NCBI GenBank assembly: GCA_018343915.1
Contig: JABRWF010000005.1
Location: 3,197,001 to 3,261,000, forward strand
Source of the DNA: Agroathelia rolfsii
Lineage: Eukaryota > Basidiomycota > Agaricomycetes > Amylocorticiales > Amylocorticiaceae
Reading direction: 5' to 3'
Length of the DNA stretch: 64,000 nucleotides
Shown in pieces: positions 21,950-34,247 of this stretch (positions are counted from its first letter, which is position 1; every line of letters starts with the position of its first letter). The notes beneath the pieces are model-generated. The model ran no database searches. It was not told the origin of the DNA and saw only the letters and a list, made by a program, of their open reading frames with translations. Position numbers and translations under genes: made by a program.

Positions 21950-22672
21950 CAGTCACTGCACAAAAAAAATGTCCGATTGAGGTGGTTTCACGGCTACATC
22001 TCCTTCCTCACAACACTTTCAACCCAAACAAAGTATACCATGTCATAGTAGACCCCTGATAACCCCATGTACATACCCAAAATATTTTCTTACATCAAAT
22101 AAACAATGTGTGAGCAAGTACACAAACACCCCCATCAAGACCTATCTCTATGATTATCTACTCTGGGAGAAAATGAGTTACATCCTCAAAAACTAGATGA
22201 AATGCAGATTATTTTCTGATTTTTTCTTGTATGAAAAGACTATGTAGTTGTTGAGATATAAACCAGGTGAACCAGGGCAAAACTGTCTAACTCCGTGCTA
22301 AAAGCACAATATACTTCCGTAAAGTTGACAAAATCTCTAACCACCTCACTTTTGATAGCTCAATTCCTCAACATTCACATAGTCTTTTCATACAAGAAAA
22401 AATCAGAAAATAATCTGCATTTCATCTAGTTTTTGAGGATGTAACTCATTTTCTCCCAGAGTAGATAATCATAGAGATAGGTCTTGATGGGGGTGTTTGT
22501 GTACTTGCTCACACATTGTTTATTTGATGTAAGAAAATATTTTGGGTATGTACATGGGGTTATCAGGGGTCTACTATGACATGGTATACTTTGTTTGGGT
22601 TGAAAGTATTGTGAGGAAGGAGATGTAGCCGTGAAACCACCTCAATCGGACATTTCTTTTGTGCAGTGACTG
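21950..22672. mobile_element. 723-bp foldback DNA transposon-like element
   Basis: The ends are perfect inverted repeats for the first 12 bases (CAGTCACTGCAC ... GTGCAGTGACTG), flanked by TA on both sides (21948-21949 and 22673-22674). The inverted arms are very long: about 285-290 nt from 21950 to about 22240 matches, almost base for base, the complement of about 22385-22672. About 145 nt of unique sequence separates them. The CAGT start and TA target duplication fit the Tc1/mariner-pogo superfamily. There is no transposase frame. A transcript through it would fold into a long, nearly perfect hairpin. Confidence 0.85.
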
Positions 22673-22674
22673 TA

Positions 22675-23442
22675 CCAGATTAGTAGCACCGGGATCCGGC
22701 AGTCCGGGTAACCGGTGACGGCAAATAAGAACACGGGCCACGAACTCAAACACATTGTCCAAATTTGAATACGATGCTTAGTACGGTTCTGAGACAAACA
22801 ACTCTGCTTACCTCAATCAGTCTAGGCGATATATGGGATGAGCTATTCGGCACAACATGAAACATGGCACTAGCTCTAATTCTAATGTGGAAGCATCACC
22901 GCGTCCCCAACTTAAACTGAACTTGTCGCCTACTAATCAATTCAAACTCTTGCTTGAAGCTTCATGTGGGCTACTTTAATCGGTGCAAGTCCCGAGGTCT
23001 CTGAAATGTCGATGGACATGTGAAAATATGGGAAACTGCTTGAGCTGCCATCACCAAAAATCCTGTGATAGCTACGTTTCATAACGACGAACGATGTCTG
23101 CAAGCACGCGTACCTCATTCATTATTCACCTCCGAGTCTGGCCGATTCGGTTGGTAATTAGCTCGTTAAAGTTTCTTTTCCTTCACCATTGCTTGTGTGG
23201 CATTTTTTCTACGAAGCTAGATTACGAGCTGAGTGTACGAGCCGAGGAATATATTCGGCTCTGACTAGCTGCGGCACGGTTTAATATTTGGTCTCCACCC
23301 TTCCTACCCTTCCACTTGTACCAATGTACAGGTATAGGAGCGCCAAGATATCGTAGCCGCTAACCCATATCTGCATCCTCGGAGCACACTTATACTATAA
23401 AGCACAAGCCCGATTCATTGTCTGAAGTATATCGTATCCACC
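22675..23442. other. Upstream region of A-T-R gene 1
   Basis: No coding frame recognised. The right end holds the core promoter (TATAAA at 23396). Confidence 0.35.
23396..23401 (+). promoter_or_regulatory. TATA box, A-T-R gene 1
   Basis: CTATAAAG lies 47 nt above the ATG. The distance is shorter than in the other three A-T-R genes (108-114 nt), so the main start site or the annotated ATG could differ here. Confidence 0.4.
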
Positions 23443-26400
23443 ATGTTCTCTCTCGATCCACGATTTGTTCTCTCCCAAACTGATTTACTTCTCCATGAAC
23501 TTCTTGATTACAATATGGTTCATCACGGAAATGATCCTATCTATATTTTCGCTTTCCCCGGGCAGAAGAAACCCATAGACATAACCTACTTGGATTTTGG
23601 AAGAGTTGCCCACGATATCGCTCGTTATATCCGACCAGACCCCCTTATTGGCAGGAACAACGAGATCGTAGCGATCCTGGCAAATATAAGCAATCTGGCA
23701 TACCATACCATTGTGATGGGCGTTCTTCGCTCAGGGTTAACTGTAAGTCGACTCCATGGATTATCATCCACTCAATACTTCACTAAATAATCGATAGCCA
23801 TTCCCCATATCTCATCGTAACTCAGCGGCAGCTATTGTGCATATGTTGCAGAAGACAGACTGTCATCGCGTCTTAACTACGCCCAGGTCTGATAATTTCA
23901 CAACAGATGCCCTGATTGATGCCATTAGGACGGAGTGTCCGTCGGGTTTTCCTTTGAACATAGAGTATATTCCTCACCCTAACCGCGTATATTCCCATAT
24001 CGAAGCCGCAGTAAAAGACTATTCTTTTGAGGCTTATCCTCCCAAAAAACGAAATTTGAGCGATGTAGCAGTATATCTCCATAGCAGTGGTAGCACCGGT
24101 TTCCCTAAGCCGATTCCCCAGACGTTCAAGACATTATTACTGGCATCCAAAATAGGTTGGTATATACAAATGGAATGCACGGAAATTGCTCATGTTTTGC
24201 TTGCTCCATAGAGAAAATCACGGACCGAGCGACAGTAGATCCCCCTCTCCGAAGACTTGGTACATTTGGTTTGCCCCCTTTCCACGCATATGGTCGGTTC
24301 TTTATTATATATACGAGTACGCACATGCAGTTACTGATGTATCTCAAGCGTTCTTCAATGAGCTCGTCGGACCCCTGTCACACTCTCTTGGAGTGTGCAT
24401 TTATCCTCCAATTGAGGTCACATTCAAGGACAATCGCATATCTATCTCTTCGTCATACTTGCTCCCAGTCGCTCCAACCGCCGAAAACATCATAGAAAAC
24501 GCACGAAATACTGACGTGGAAGCAATATATAGTGTGCCGACATTCTTGGACAACTGGGCTACTGAAGGAGATGAAGAAAAACTCACTTTTCTTCGGCGTC
24601 TGCGACTTGTCGGGTACGCTGGAGGGCCGTTGGCTTACGAAAAAGGCCAGTTCCTCGTCAACCAAGGTGTCAAAGTTAGGACTCTGTTTGGCGGCAGCGA
24701 GGTATGCTATCTCTCATTTTTGTCTTCTTAAACCTTATTAATATTTTGGACGGGAAGATCAATATGACGATACACATCTGGGTACCAGAGGATCCAGATC
24801 ATAAGGATTGGGACTATACCCGATTCAGCGAGCGCACCCGTATCGACTGGGCTCCACAACAAATTGGTGACCACCATGAAGGCGGAGCTAGGGTTTTTGA
24901 ACTGCGATTCTTGGTATGTCACGTAGATGTGGGTGATAAATGGGGAAGTATGCTTAGACACTATCAAACAGTCGTGCGAAACCCACAACCCTGCTATTCA
25001 AAATTATACGGCAGAAGTGGAGGTTGGCGGCAAGATACAGAAGATTAGTGGGTATGCAACGTCTGATCTATGGGAAAGACACCCGACAAAGGCAAACCTT
25101 TGGAGAATGTGCGTGTTTTTTCCCATTGCCTTTGACCTAGTCACTTATTATCGCTGCCAACAGTGTTGGTAGACAAGATGATGTACTGACGCTTTCTTCC
25201 GGTGAGAAGGTTGTTCCTGGTCCTATTGAAGAGGTCATTGTCAAGGACAAGCGAATACGCAACGCAGTCCTCTTTGGTCGCGAGCGCAACCAAGTTGGTG
25301 TGCTTGTCGAGCCTATGAACCTCAGTCAAGAAGCTAATGCGTTCATTGATGACATCTGGCCTACAATTGAAGCTGCGACTACGAGTTCTCCTGCTTTCAC
25401 TCGCATCTTTAAGCATTTGATTCTCGTCACAAGTAAAGATAAACCCATGCTGAGAGCTGATAAAGGCACAATCAAGAGGAAGGCAACAATCGCTCTTTAT
25501 GCTGAAGAAGTCAATGCTTTGTAAGTTGGAGTATCTTTTTTTTTGAAAGACGTTTGTTCTTATACTCTCGATTAGGTATGGGGCGGCTGGAAAGACGACT
25601 AGCGTAGTTAGACGTCCCAAAAGCTGGTCGGAGGAGGATGTGATGATTTGGCTTATCAAGCAAGCCGAGGCATTGCTATCCTCTTCATCGAGGTCCAAAA
25701 TTAACGCTTACCAAAGCGTTTTCGAACAGGGATTTGACAGTCTAAGTGCCATGTCTCTGAGAAACCAGATCGCTGCCGTCCTTCACAATTCACAATACGC
25801 CGCAGGGTCGCTGGACTCACATGTCAAGGCACTACCTCCCAATCTTGTCTATTCCTATGCTGTCATTAGTAATCTGGCGAAGTACATTGTACACCTGGCC
25901 TCCGCGGACGTTAGGAACATTTCGATAGGGGTAATGGCTGATGATAGGGCTCAGATAATCGAAAATACTATTACTCGACTTTCCTCAAGCTTCAAAGGCA
26001 GAAAGTGCATTGGATCGCTGATCACACCTGCCGTGGTTCTAACCACTGGGACTACTGGCGGCCTGGGATCGTTCTTTCTCGCTTTGCTGCTGCAAAACGA
26101 CAAGGTGAAGACGGTCTATGCGCTCAATCGTCCTGGAAGGAAGTCGTCGAAGCAAAGGCAGGTCGAAGCCTTTGTGGATCGTCATCTACCAGTGGAGCTA
26201 TTAGATAGTTTTAAGGTTGTTTTTGTAGAGGGTGACACTGCGGCTGAGAATCTTGGTTTGGATTCGTCATTATATAATGAGGTATGAGCATTACAAAGCA
26301 TTTTGTAGAATGACGGCTTACAATTCTTTAGATTCGCTCCTCTGTCACCGCTATTGTCCACAATGCTTGGGAGCTCGACTTCAATCTTGCATTACCATCG

Positions 26401-27345
26401 TTTGAGAATCATCTGCAAGGCACAAGGCGACTCATCGATCTTGCTTTGTCTTCCGTAAATGTCAATTCCGTCCGGTTCCTATTTACATCCTCTATTGGAA
26501 CTGCGCAATCATGGCCAAAAGAGAAGGGTCCGTATCCTGAAGAGATGCAGCATGAAGCCAAGTATGCCGTAGGCAGTGGATACGGTGAAGGCAAATATGT
26601 CATTGAACGAGTGAGAATCATCTACTGTTTCTTTCTCGTCATCAGTGTAATAACCCGCTTGTTTCCAGGTTTTAGAAACCAGCGGGCTTCAGGCAACTTC
26701 ACTCCGGATCGGCCAGATTTCTGGATCTATCCCAAGTGGTTACTGGGCTACTACCGATTGGTTTCCTTTGCTAGTTAAGTCATCTGTGGCTATGGGATCC
26801 TTTCCAGACTTGGCCGGCACTGTATCATGGATACCGTTTACGGCAGTATCAAGCGCCATGATGGACGTGCTATTCTACTCCGATGCTCCATCTTTGGCAT
26901 TAAATCTTGTACATCCACGGCCGTCTAAGTGGACAAATATGATTTCGGCCGTGCGCGACGCTGTTATGAAGACGAAAAAAACGACAAGCGATACGGATAT
27001 CCCCCTTGTTCCATTCTCCCAATGGTTTGCTCAGCTAGAAGGGATCACGCAGAGTGCCAATGAAGAGACCTTGCGAAGCACGGTGCATTTTTTTTTTTTG
27101 CTTACATCTTTCATTTGAGAATGATGTCTCATTGGCGCGATATTCTACAGCCCGCTGTGAAGATTCTCGATTTCTTTAGGAGCCTTGTTGCAGGAGAGTT
27201 TGATGAGGATGTAGAGACTTCGGGAACGGTGCTTTTAACGAGCAAAATGCAGGCGTTAAGTCAGACAGTTCGCATGTTGGAACCTATTGACGGCAAAGAC
27301 GCCAACGCTTGGGTACGGTACTGGAACTCCAAGAGATTTATTTAG
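23443..27345 (+). CDS. NRPS-like adenylate-forming reductase (A-T-R), tandem copy 1
   Basis: Eleven exons (23443-23742, 23798-24155, 24212-24292, 24349-24701, 24758-24913, 24972-25108, 25164-25520, 25576-26281, 26332-26610, 26669-27082, 27151-27345) give 3336 nt, 1111 aa, all in frame. The adenylation domain spans roughly 1-570, with the P-loop-like LHSSGSTGFPKP at about 194-205, GLPPFHAY, and GRQDDVLTLSSGEK. The thiolation domain has EQGFDSLSA, with the phosphopantetheine serine near 635. The reductase domain has the Rossmann motif TGTTGGLGS near 738, and YGEGK (Tyr-x3-Lys) near 900. The enzyme should adenylate a carboxylic acid, tether it and release it by NAD(P)H reduction. No condensation domain exists, so no peptide bond is made. 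The substrate is unknown. Some borders are weak (donor GTTGGT after exon 2). Confidence 0.9.
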
Positions 27346-27835
27346 TCATATCCGAAAAGCTACTAGGGCGCTGTATCGGAATCTCGCTTGATCGCCTTAA
27401 TGATTTATTCCCGTGCCCAAAAACATCGGCAAGTATTTTATTAAGCCGTATATGCATAGATGGTACGACCGTTTCAATACCATCGGGAATTTAACTATGT
27501 ACGGACCAGTACTCGGAGCTGACCAGGGTCGACTAGAACCCCCTTTTGAATTGTAAAGAAGCCGCCAAGACAAGTGGAGTTCATTCTTTCTGAAGCTTGA
27601 GTTGCTATTCGCTTTGTGATGGTGTCATGAGGACACAGCTGAGTTGGATATAAGCCCTTCTATCGTGTCTTCTGCTCGGACATGGATGCACACACCGACT
27701 TCTCGGGCTTTTATGGACAGATATAAAGTATTGGTATATCGCAGGCACCCTGGTACCCACCAACGCACCGGCATTTACAAGTACCATTCTTCGTAATCCA
27801 CGTTGAGCAAGTCATTATTTAGCATCTACCTTGCC
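27346..27835. other. Spacer between A-T-R genes 1 and 2
   Basis: 490 bp with the 3' flank of copy 1 and the promoter of copy 2. TATAAAG at 27722 lies 114 nt above the copy 2 ATG. No other gene seen. Confidence 0.4.
27722..27728 (+). promoter_or_regulatory. TATA box, A-T-R gene 2
   Basis: TATAAAG lies 114 nt above the ATG at 27836, close to the 108-nt spacing seen for copies 3 and 4. Confidence 0.45.
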
Positions 27836-30800
27836 ATGTCCACTCTTAAATTTGGATCCCTTTCTTTTCGAAATGAGGCGCTTCTCCATGAACTTCTTGA
27901 TTATAATATGCTCCAATACAAAGATAGCACCATCTATAGCTTTGCTTTCCCTGGACATGCAAAGATCACACAAATAACGTATTTTGAGTTTGGGAAAGCC
28001 GCCCATCGTATAGCTCACTATGTTCGGCCAGATCCCTCTGCCGATAATGACAATGAGATTGTTGCTATTCTGGCTAACGTGGGTACTCTTGCCTACCAAG
28101 CTATCACTATTGGCATCATGCGCTCCGGATTTACCGTAAGTTGGTCATCCCTTTTCCATCATGACATTCCATTAAAACATTAAGCAGCCATTCCCCATGT
28201 CTCATCGTAATTCGGCAGCAGCTGTCATTAACATGCTGCAGAAGATCGGCTGTCATCATATCTTGACCACACCCAGGTCTGACAACGACACCACAGATAC
28301 GCTCATTGACGCCATCAGGGCGGAGTGCCCTTCCGATTTTGCTCTCGATATAGGGTATATTCCCCATGCCGACTATATATATACCAGCCCGGGAAGTGAA
28401 CAATATGAGGCCTCTTTTGAGACCTATCCTTCAAAGAAGCGGTCATTGGATGATGTCGCAATCTATCTTCACAGCAGTGGCAGTACTGGTTTTCCAAAGG
28501 CAATTCCTTTGACATTCAAGACAGTGTTGCTAGCGTCCGATATGGGTAGGTTAGCCAAAATCGTAAACATTATGTTTACTTATACTGTACTTATCCATTA
28601 GAGGTCATTATGGATCGATTAACGACTGACCCACCGTTCCAAAACATCGGTGCATTTGGCTTGCCCTCTTTTCATACGTTCGGTCTGTTATTTGTTATTG
28701 GTCACAACTAAATGTATGCGCATCATACTGACATATATTTATTATAGCATTCATCGTAGAGCTCCTGGCACCTCTAAAGACTGGCCTCGGGATCTGCATT
28801 CTTCCACCAACCAGTGCCATGCTCAAAGGAGACACTATATCTGTCTCATCTGCTTATTCACTCCCGATGGTTCCAACTGCCGAAAACATCATTGAAAATG
28901 CACGCAAAACTAATGCAAAGGCAATTATGACTGTTCCAACCTTCTTGGATACCTGGGCTACGGAGGCAGACGAAGAAACATTGACTGTCCTCCGCAGCAT
29001 GCGGTTCGTTGGATTTGGTGGCGGACCCTTGGCTTACGAGAAAGGGCAATTTCTTGTGAGCCAAGGTGTCAAGCTTAGAAGCTTGTATGGAGGTACAGAG
29101 GTGCGTTGTTATTCCTATTCTTGAATCTTTCAATGTCCCTATAATTCGTGATCCTTTGGAAAGGTGAATATGATGACGCATCTCTATATACCAGAAGATC
29201 CGGATCACAAGGATTGGAACTATATCCGGTTCAGTAGGCGTGCTCATCTCGATTGGGCTCCTCAACAGGATGATGATCATCCGGAAGGCTATACGAAGAC
29301 TTTTGAATTGAGATTCCTAGTTAGTTTTTGCGGAGATTAACTTGTTCCAGAGATAGCAATACTGACTAGTCTTGGAATAGCCATGCAAGACGCATAACGT
29401 TTCTGTGCTAAATTACACGACGGAAGCGGAAGTCGACGGCAAGATGCAAACGATCAGCGGGTATGCAACTTCAGATTTGTGGGAGAGACATCCAACGAAG
29501 GAAAATCTCTGGAAAATGTATGTGTTGCTCTCTCATGTTTTGGAGCAGGCCCAGACCCTCATCATACCTGTCAACAGTGTTGGTCGCCTGGATGATGTGT
29601 TGATTCTCTCTTCGGGAGAAAAAACCGTCCCTGCACCTATTGAAGAAGCCATCGTTTTAGACAAGCGTATTCGTAGTGCTATTATGTTCGGCCGTGGACG
29701 TGACCAAGTTGGTGTGCTTATCGAGCCAACAGAATATAATCAAGAATCCGCAACGTTCATTGACTCCATCTGGCCTACGGTAGAAGCTGCAACCGCGAAC
29801 TCACCAGCCTTTAGCCGCATCTTTAAGCACTTGATTCTAGTTACGAAAGAGGACAAGCCCGTACTTAGAGCTGATAAAGGCAACATTAAGAAGAAGGCAA
29901 CGATTGCCGCCTATAACGAGGAAATAAATGCGTTGTAAGAAATTTTTCGTGGTCATTTTAAGCATCTATATGAGCTAATCCATGGTTTTTTCAAGGTACG
30001 AAGTAGCTGAAAAAATGGCTGGTTCTGTGGAGCCTCCCAAGAGTTGGTCGGAGGAGGATATAGCAACCTGGCTCCTTGCTCAGGCGGAAGCACTTCTTTC
30101 GTCCTCATCAAGCCATAAAATAGACGCCAACCGGAGTGTTTTCGAACAAGGCTTTGATAGTTTAAGTGCAACATTCCTCCGGAACCAGATCGTCGCTGCA
30201 CTCAGGAACTCCAATTCCACATCCGACTCGTCGTCGTCACTGATCAAGGGGTTACCTCTCAACATTATTTTCTCTCATTCTGCTCTCAGTGATTTAGCCA
30301 AGTATATTGCACAGTTAACCTCAACTGGTAATGCCGATATCTCAGCGGAAGCTCTGGTCGCCGAAAGAGTGAAGGCTATTGAGGAAACCGTCGCACGTCT
30401 GTCTACAGGCCTCGAGAAAGAGAAACGGGTGGGACCGTTGATCACTCCTACTGTGGTTCTGCTTACAGGTACTACTGGTGGTCTTGGCTCATTCCTTCTT
30501 GCTTCACTGCTGCAACACCAGAAAGTAAAGAGGGTATATGCGTTCAATCGCCCCGGAAGAAAACCGACAAAGCGAAGGCAGATCGAGGCTTTTGCAGATC
30601 GCGATCTCCCGGTTGATTTATTGGATAGCGACAAAGTCGTTTTTATCGAGGGTGATTCGGCAGCTGAGAATCTCGGTTTGGATTTGTCAATATACAAAGA
30701 GGTATGTTTACTTTGGCCTACTTTATGACCTGACATCGTTGTCGGGAACAGCTGACAAGTTGCGCAGATTCGTTCATCTGTGACTGCTATCATCCACAAC

Positions 30801-31765
30801 GCCTGGAGGCTCGATTTCAATCTTACATTGGCGTCGTTTGAGCCCCACCTACTCGGCGTAAGACGACTTGTCGATCTTGCCCTCCATTCCTCGAATGTCG
30901 ATTCCGTTCGATTTTTGTTCACTTCATCCATCGGTACTACGCAGTCATGGCCAAAGGAGCAAGGTCCTTATCCCGAAGAGGTGCAGCATGATGCTAAATA
31001 TGCTGTGGGTACTGGGTATGGTGAGGGCAAATACGTCTCCGAGCGGGTGAGTGCTACTTTGTAAAGTTCTATCCTAGTCTTCAATTCAACAAAATTTCGA
31101 CGTAGGTCTTGGAAAACAGTGGTCTACAGGCCACTTCATTCCGCATCGGCCAAATTTCCGGACCAGTCCCTAATGGCTCTTGGGCTACTACAGACTGGGT
31201 CGCCTTGCTTGTTAAGTCTTCGATAACTTTGGGCTCTTTCCCCAATTTGGCTGGTACGGCGGCGTGGATACCATTCACGGCAGTATCGGATGGCATCACG
31301 AACGTGCTATTCTATTCCGAAACCCCTCCACTGGCATTGAATGTTGTCCATCCACGACCATCCAAGTGGACGAAAATTATAACGGCCGTGCGTGAAGCTG
31401 TCATAGAAACGATTCAAACCGATCAAAACCTCCCTATTGTGCCTTTCTCACAATGGTTCTCCCAGCTCGAAGAGATCGCGCAAACTGCTAGTGAAGAGAC
31501 TTTGCAAAGCACGGTAGGCTTATTTGAATTTCCCGTCTTCACGACAACAGTTGCTCATTTCATTACACAGCCTGCCGTGAAAATCCTCGATTTCTTCCGT
31601 GCCTTCATTGCGGGTGAAACCAAGGAAGATGTAGAGACTACGGGCACCATGCTTTCAACGGATAAGATGCAAGCGTTAAGCCAGACGATCAATACACTGC
31701 AGCCCATTGGCGCCGAAGACGCCAGAGCCTGGGTGAGATATTGGAACTCCAAGGGACTTTTCTGA
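27836..31765 (+). CDS. NRPS-like adenylate-forming reductase (A-T-R), tandem copy 2
   Basis: Same 11-exon layout as copy 1, from ATG at 27836 (MSTLKFGSLSFRNEALLHEL) to TGA at 31765. Adenylation motifs include LHSSGSTGFPKAIP and GLPSFHTF; the region after it reads LYGGTE, then YIPEDPDHKDWNY. The thiolation site is FEQGFDSLSATF, and the reductase motifs are TGTTGGLGSFLL and YGEGKY. No stop or frameshift was found when exons are joined at the positions conserved with copies 1 and 3. Its reductase half differs from copies 1 and 3 (for example AFNRPGRKPTKRRQ), which are nearly identical to each other. The intron at 29518-29577 is 60 nt and stop-free, so retaining it would keep the frame. It is probably active, with a related but not identical substrate. 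Confidence 0.88.
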
Positions 31766-31908
31766 ACACGTAATCATACTAAGAACCGGAATCTGTAACT
31801 GTACTTACATCATTACGTTCACTGTGGCTTTAAACATTCCTTGCATTTTAATAATGAGAAGTAAATGACCTGGGTCAGCATAAATCCATTATACAACCTC
31901 CAATGGCT

Positions 31909-32180
31909 GGATATTTGGGCAAGTACATGTTAAATAGATACCGAGTTACCTAGCTAGATATAATAGACCTATAACGGTGCACAGAAGGTCTAATATCTAA
32001 TTGTTTCTAGAAAAAGACGCCAGGTACAGCCTAATATCTATGGAAGACAGCGAAAACCTTTGAAGAAACTTTGTCTAAGCCACTAGAGAATTATGAGGAA
32101 TATAATATATTTATGCACCTTGCTGTGTAAGCTAGGTTTAGCAATAATATCATGTCTTCTTATGCTATGGAAATAGGGAG
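31909..32180 (+). repeat. Dispersed repeat, AT-shifted copy
   Basis: Aligns over about 250 nt with 40339-40583 in the same orientation. Shared landmarks are ATTTGxGCAAGT, CTAATAT, GTTTCTAGAAA, CAGCCTAA, CTAAGCCACT, GCTATGGAAAT. Most differences are transitions, and here they mostly give A or T. Confidence 0.6.
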
Positions 32181-32182
32181 TG

Positions 32183-32409
32183 ATATCAAACAAAAATTCA
32201 AGTAATATACTATAGAGTTAATTAGGGTTTCCATACCATCAGAATTTCCATACCCTTTGTAATTAGCCAGATCTAAGTATGGTAGATTTAATGGAATTTC
32301 CTAGGGTCTACTTATGAATTTATTTAAGACCTTATTGTTTTTCTCTATTCTGATGGTATAGAAACCATGATTAATTCTATATTATGCTACATAAACTTTT
32401 GTTTGATAT
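32183..32409. repeat. 227-bp hairpin element (MITE-like)
   Basis: The arms of about 63 nt (32183-32245 and 32347-32409) are imperfect inverted copies. Both begin ATATCAAACAAAA from the outside and end in a CCATACCATCAGAAT block. The middle is AT-rich. It directly abuts the degraded repeat at 31909-32180. No coding capacity. Confidence 0.6.
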
Positions 32410-32489
32410 GAATATGTGCAGAAGCAAGGAAAGTTGATAAATAAGGTGCAGTAAGTTTTTTTACATACCACTACAAATAACTAGAGTGC

Positions 32490-32809
32490 TGTGACGTTCC
32501 GCGAGGATTGTCACAGAGGACGAGTGATGTCACACGAGAGATATAAACAGGCTAAGGTTGTTGGTTCGAAACTGAGGTACTCTAATACAAAGATGTGCCC
32601 ATTTATATATGTAGAGAATAATATTAAAATAAATTAAAAGGTACTCCCAAGTCCCAAGTCTGCACAACCGGAAGGTGGGTGCAGATGGGTGCAGTCATAA
32701 ATAAGAAAGTTAGGAAACTACTAAGCATAAGGCGGGTACTGTCACGTGCATAGCATCGTGCGGGTGTCATGGAGCGGAAGCTCGGTGTTTTGTCGGCCGA
32801 TCCGTTACA
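32490..32809 (+). repeat. Possible solo-LTR-like segment
   Basis: Starts TGTGAC and ends GTTACA with 320 nt between, and the segment is less AT-rich than its surroundings. No clear target-site duplication and no second copy in the window, so this is weak. Confidence 0.2.
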
Positions 32810-34247
32810 GCTCCTTTGTTTCTCCATGCTACAGGGCCGGTATAATGTATTCTGCTCTGCTACACTGGCAACACAGGTCTAAAAACGCATACAAACAAAA
32901 AGCCATATTGACTTAGACTATTTTAACTCAGACTCAGACCACACTAGTACTTTCTTCAAGTATAATAGTGCAAGGTTTTGTGCATATTTGCGTAAAAGAG
33001 CTTGAGATTCTCAGGCTAGGTGCTTGTTTGGTTGGGGGTAGTGCTTGTTTGGCTAGCAACAGCGCTTGGATTTACTTATAGTATTTATAATTTTGTCCGC
33101 TGGGGTCTGCAATATAGGGTCCCTTATCATGATAACCACTGCTTTATACTAAGGTATCACGGCTTTATAGGGTATGCACAGGTTTATCCGGTTATTATTA
33201 TTTTTCACGGTGTGTGATGCTCCTTATCAATGCCGTGGCCGTCGGGTGCGCGTACTTCATCCAGAACTGTTTTGAGGTGCAATGGAGTTATACTATTCCT
33301 GACGGTCATTTTGGTCAGTGGCTGTGCTGCATGTCGTTTCGGTCATCACAGTCAGCTACGGATCGGTAAGCTGTTGGAGTATGTCGAAGGAGTGTCGGAG
33401 CCCGTTGCTACCTCATAGAGTATCACGCCGGCTCAAGGCATGATGCAAGCTGCGTGACAACTGGTGTAGCTTCATCCGAATTTGGATGAGTTCTGCTTGT
33501 ACAAACGGAAATCTTAATATTCTCATTATGAGTAACGCAGTTCTTTACGTGATCACACTCTAAGTGAGTATGTTCAAGTATGCTAGTATACTACATAAAT
33601 TTGAGGCATATAGGAGCTATATATATAAATCTATTTATTTATAGTGGCAGTGTCAGGCCTGAAAGGCATCTGTTACCACTTCTAAAGCGTGTAAGCGTAT
33701 TGTACATGAGGGTTTGATACATTGTGAGGGTAATAGGGATCTTGGTGCAGTTGTAAAAATTCGAGTGCCCTACAAATATAGGAGCTGATAATAGTGTGCA
33801 ATAGGGCTTTGTTCCTACATTGACCGAAATGACCGCCAGGGATGGTATCAGCTATACTTGCAGTTCTCAAAAGTTTCCGTAGATTATGTCAGCCACTCAC
33901 AATCCAAGCTTATATCTTTCGACAAATTAGTATCTCCCTTAAAGTTTCACGCTGGTCAAAAAAATACTGAAGTTAATGATTAGAGCTGTAGCTCTATACA
34001 TAAGCTAAAAATGTATTTTTACTATGCGTTTTGGTAGGTAAAATACAGTATCAAAGACGAAGGTGGCTGAGTGTGGCTACCACGTGATCTACGGATACTT
34101 TTGAGAGCCGCGAGTATATAGAGCGCTGCATACTAGTAGGGCTATAAGGTGGCTGTAGAACCTTACCCATTTCCTAATGGCTTGTGCAATTATGCGTTAT
34201 CTCGATTATCATCTAGGTCCAACGGCAATTTCAAGCTGCTTCCTGTC

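Noticed and set aside
24453..24741. Extra frames on both strands inside the A-T-R genes
   Set aside because: They are shadows of long conserved exons.
33020..33418. Short frames in the AT-rich block
   Set aside because: Low-complexity region between mobile elements; the frames look random.
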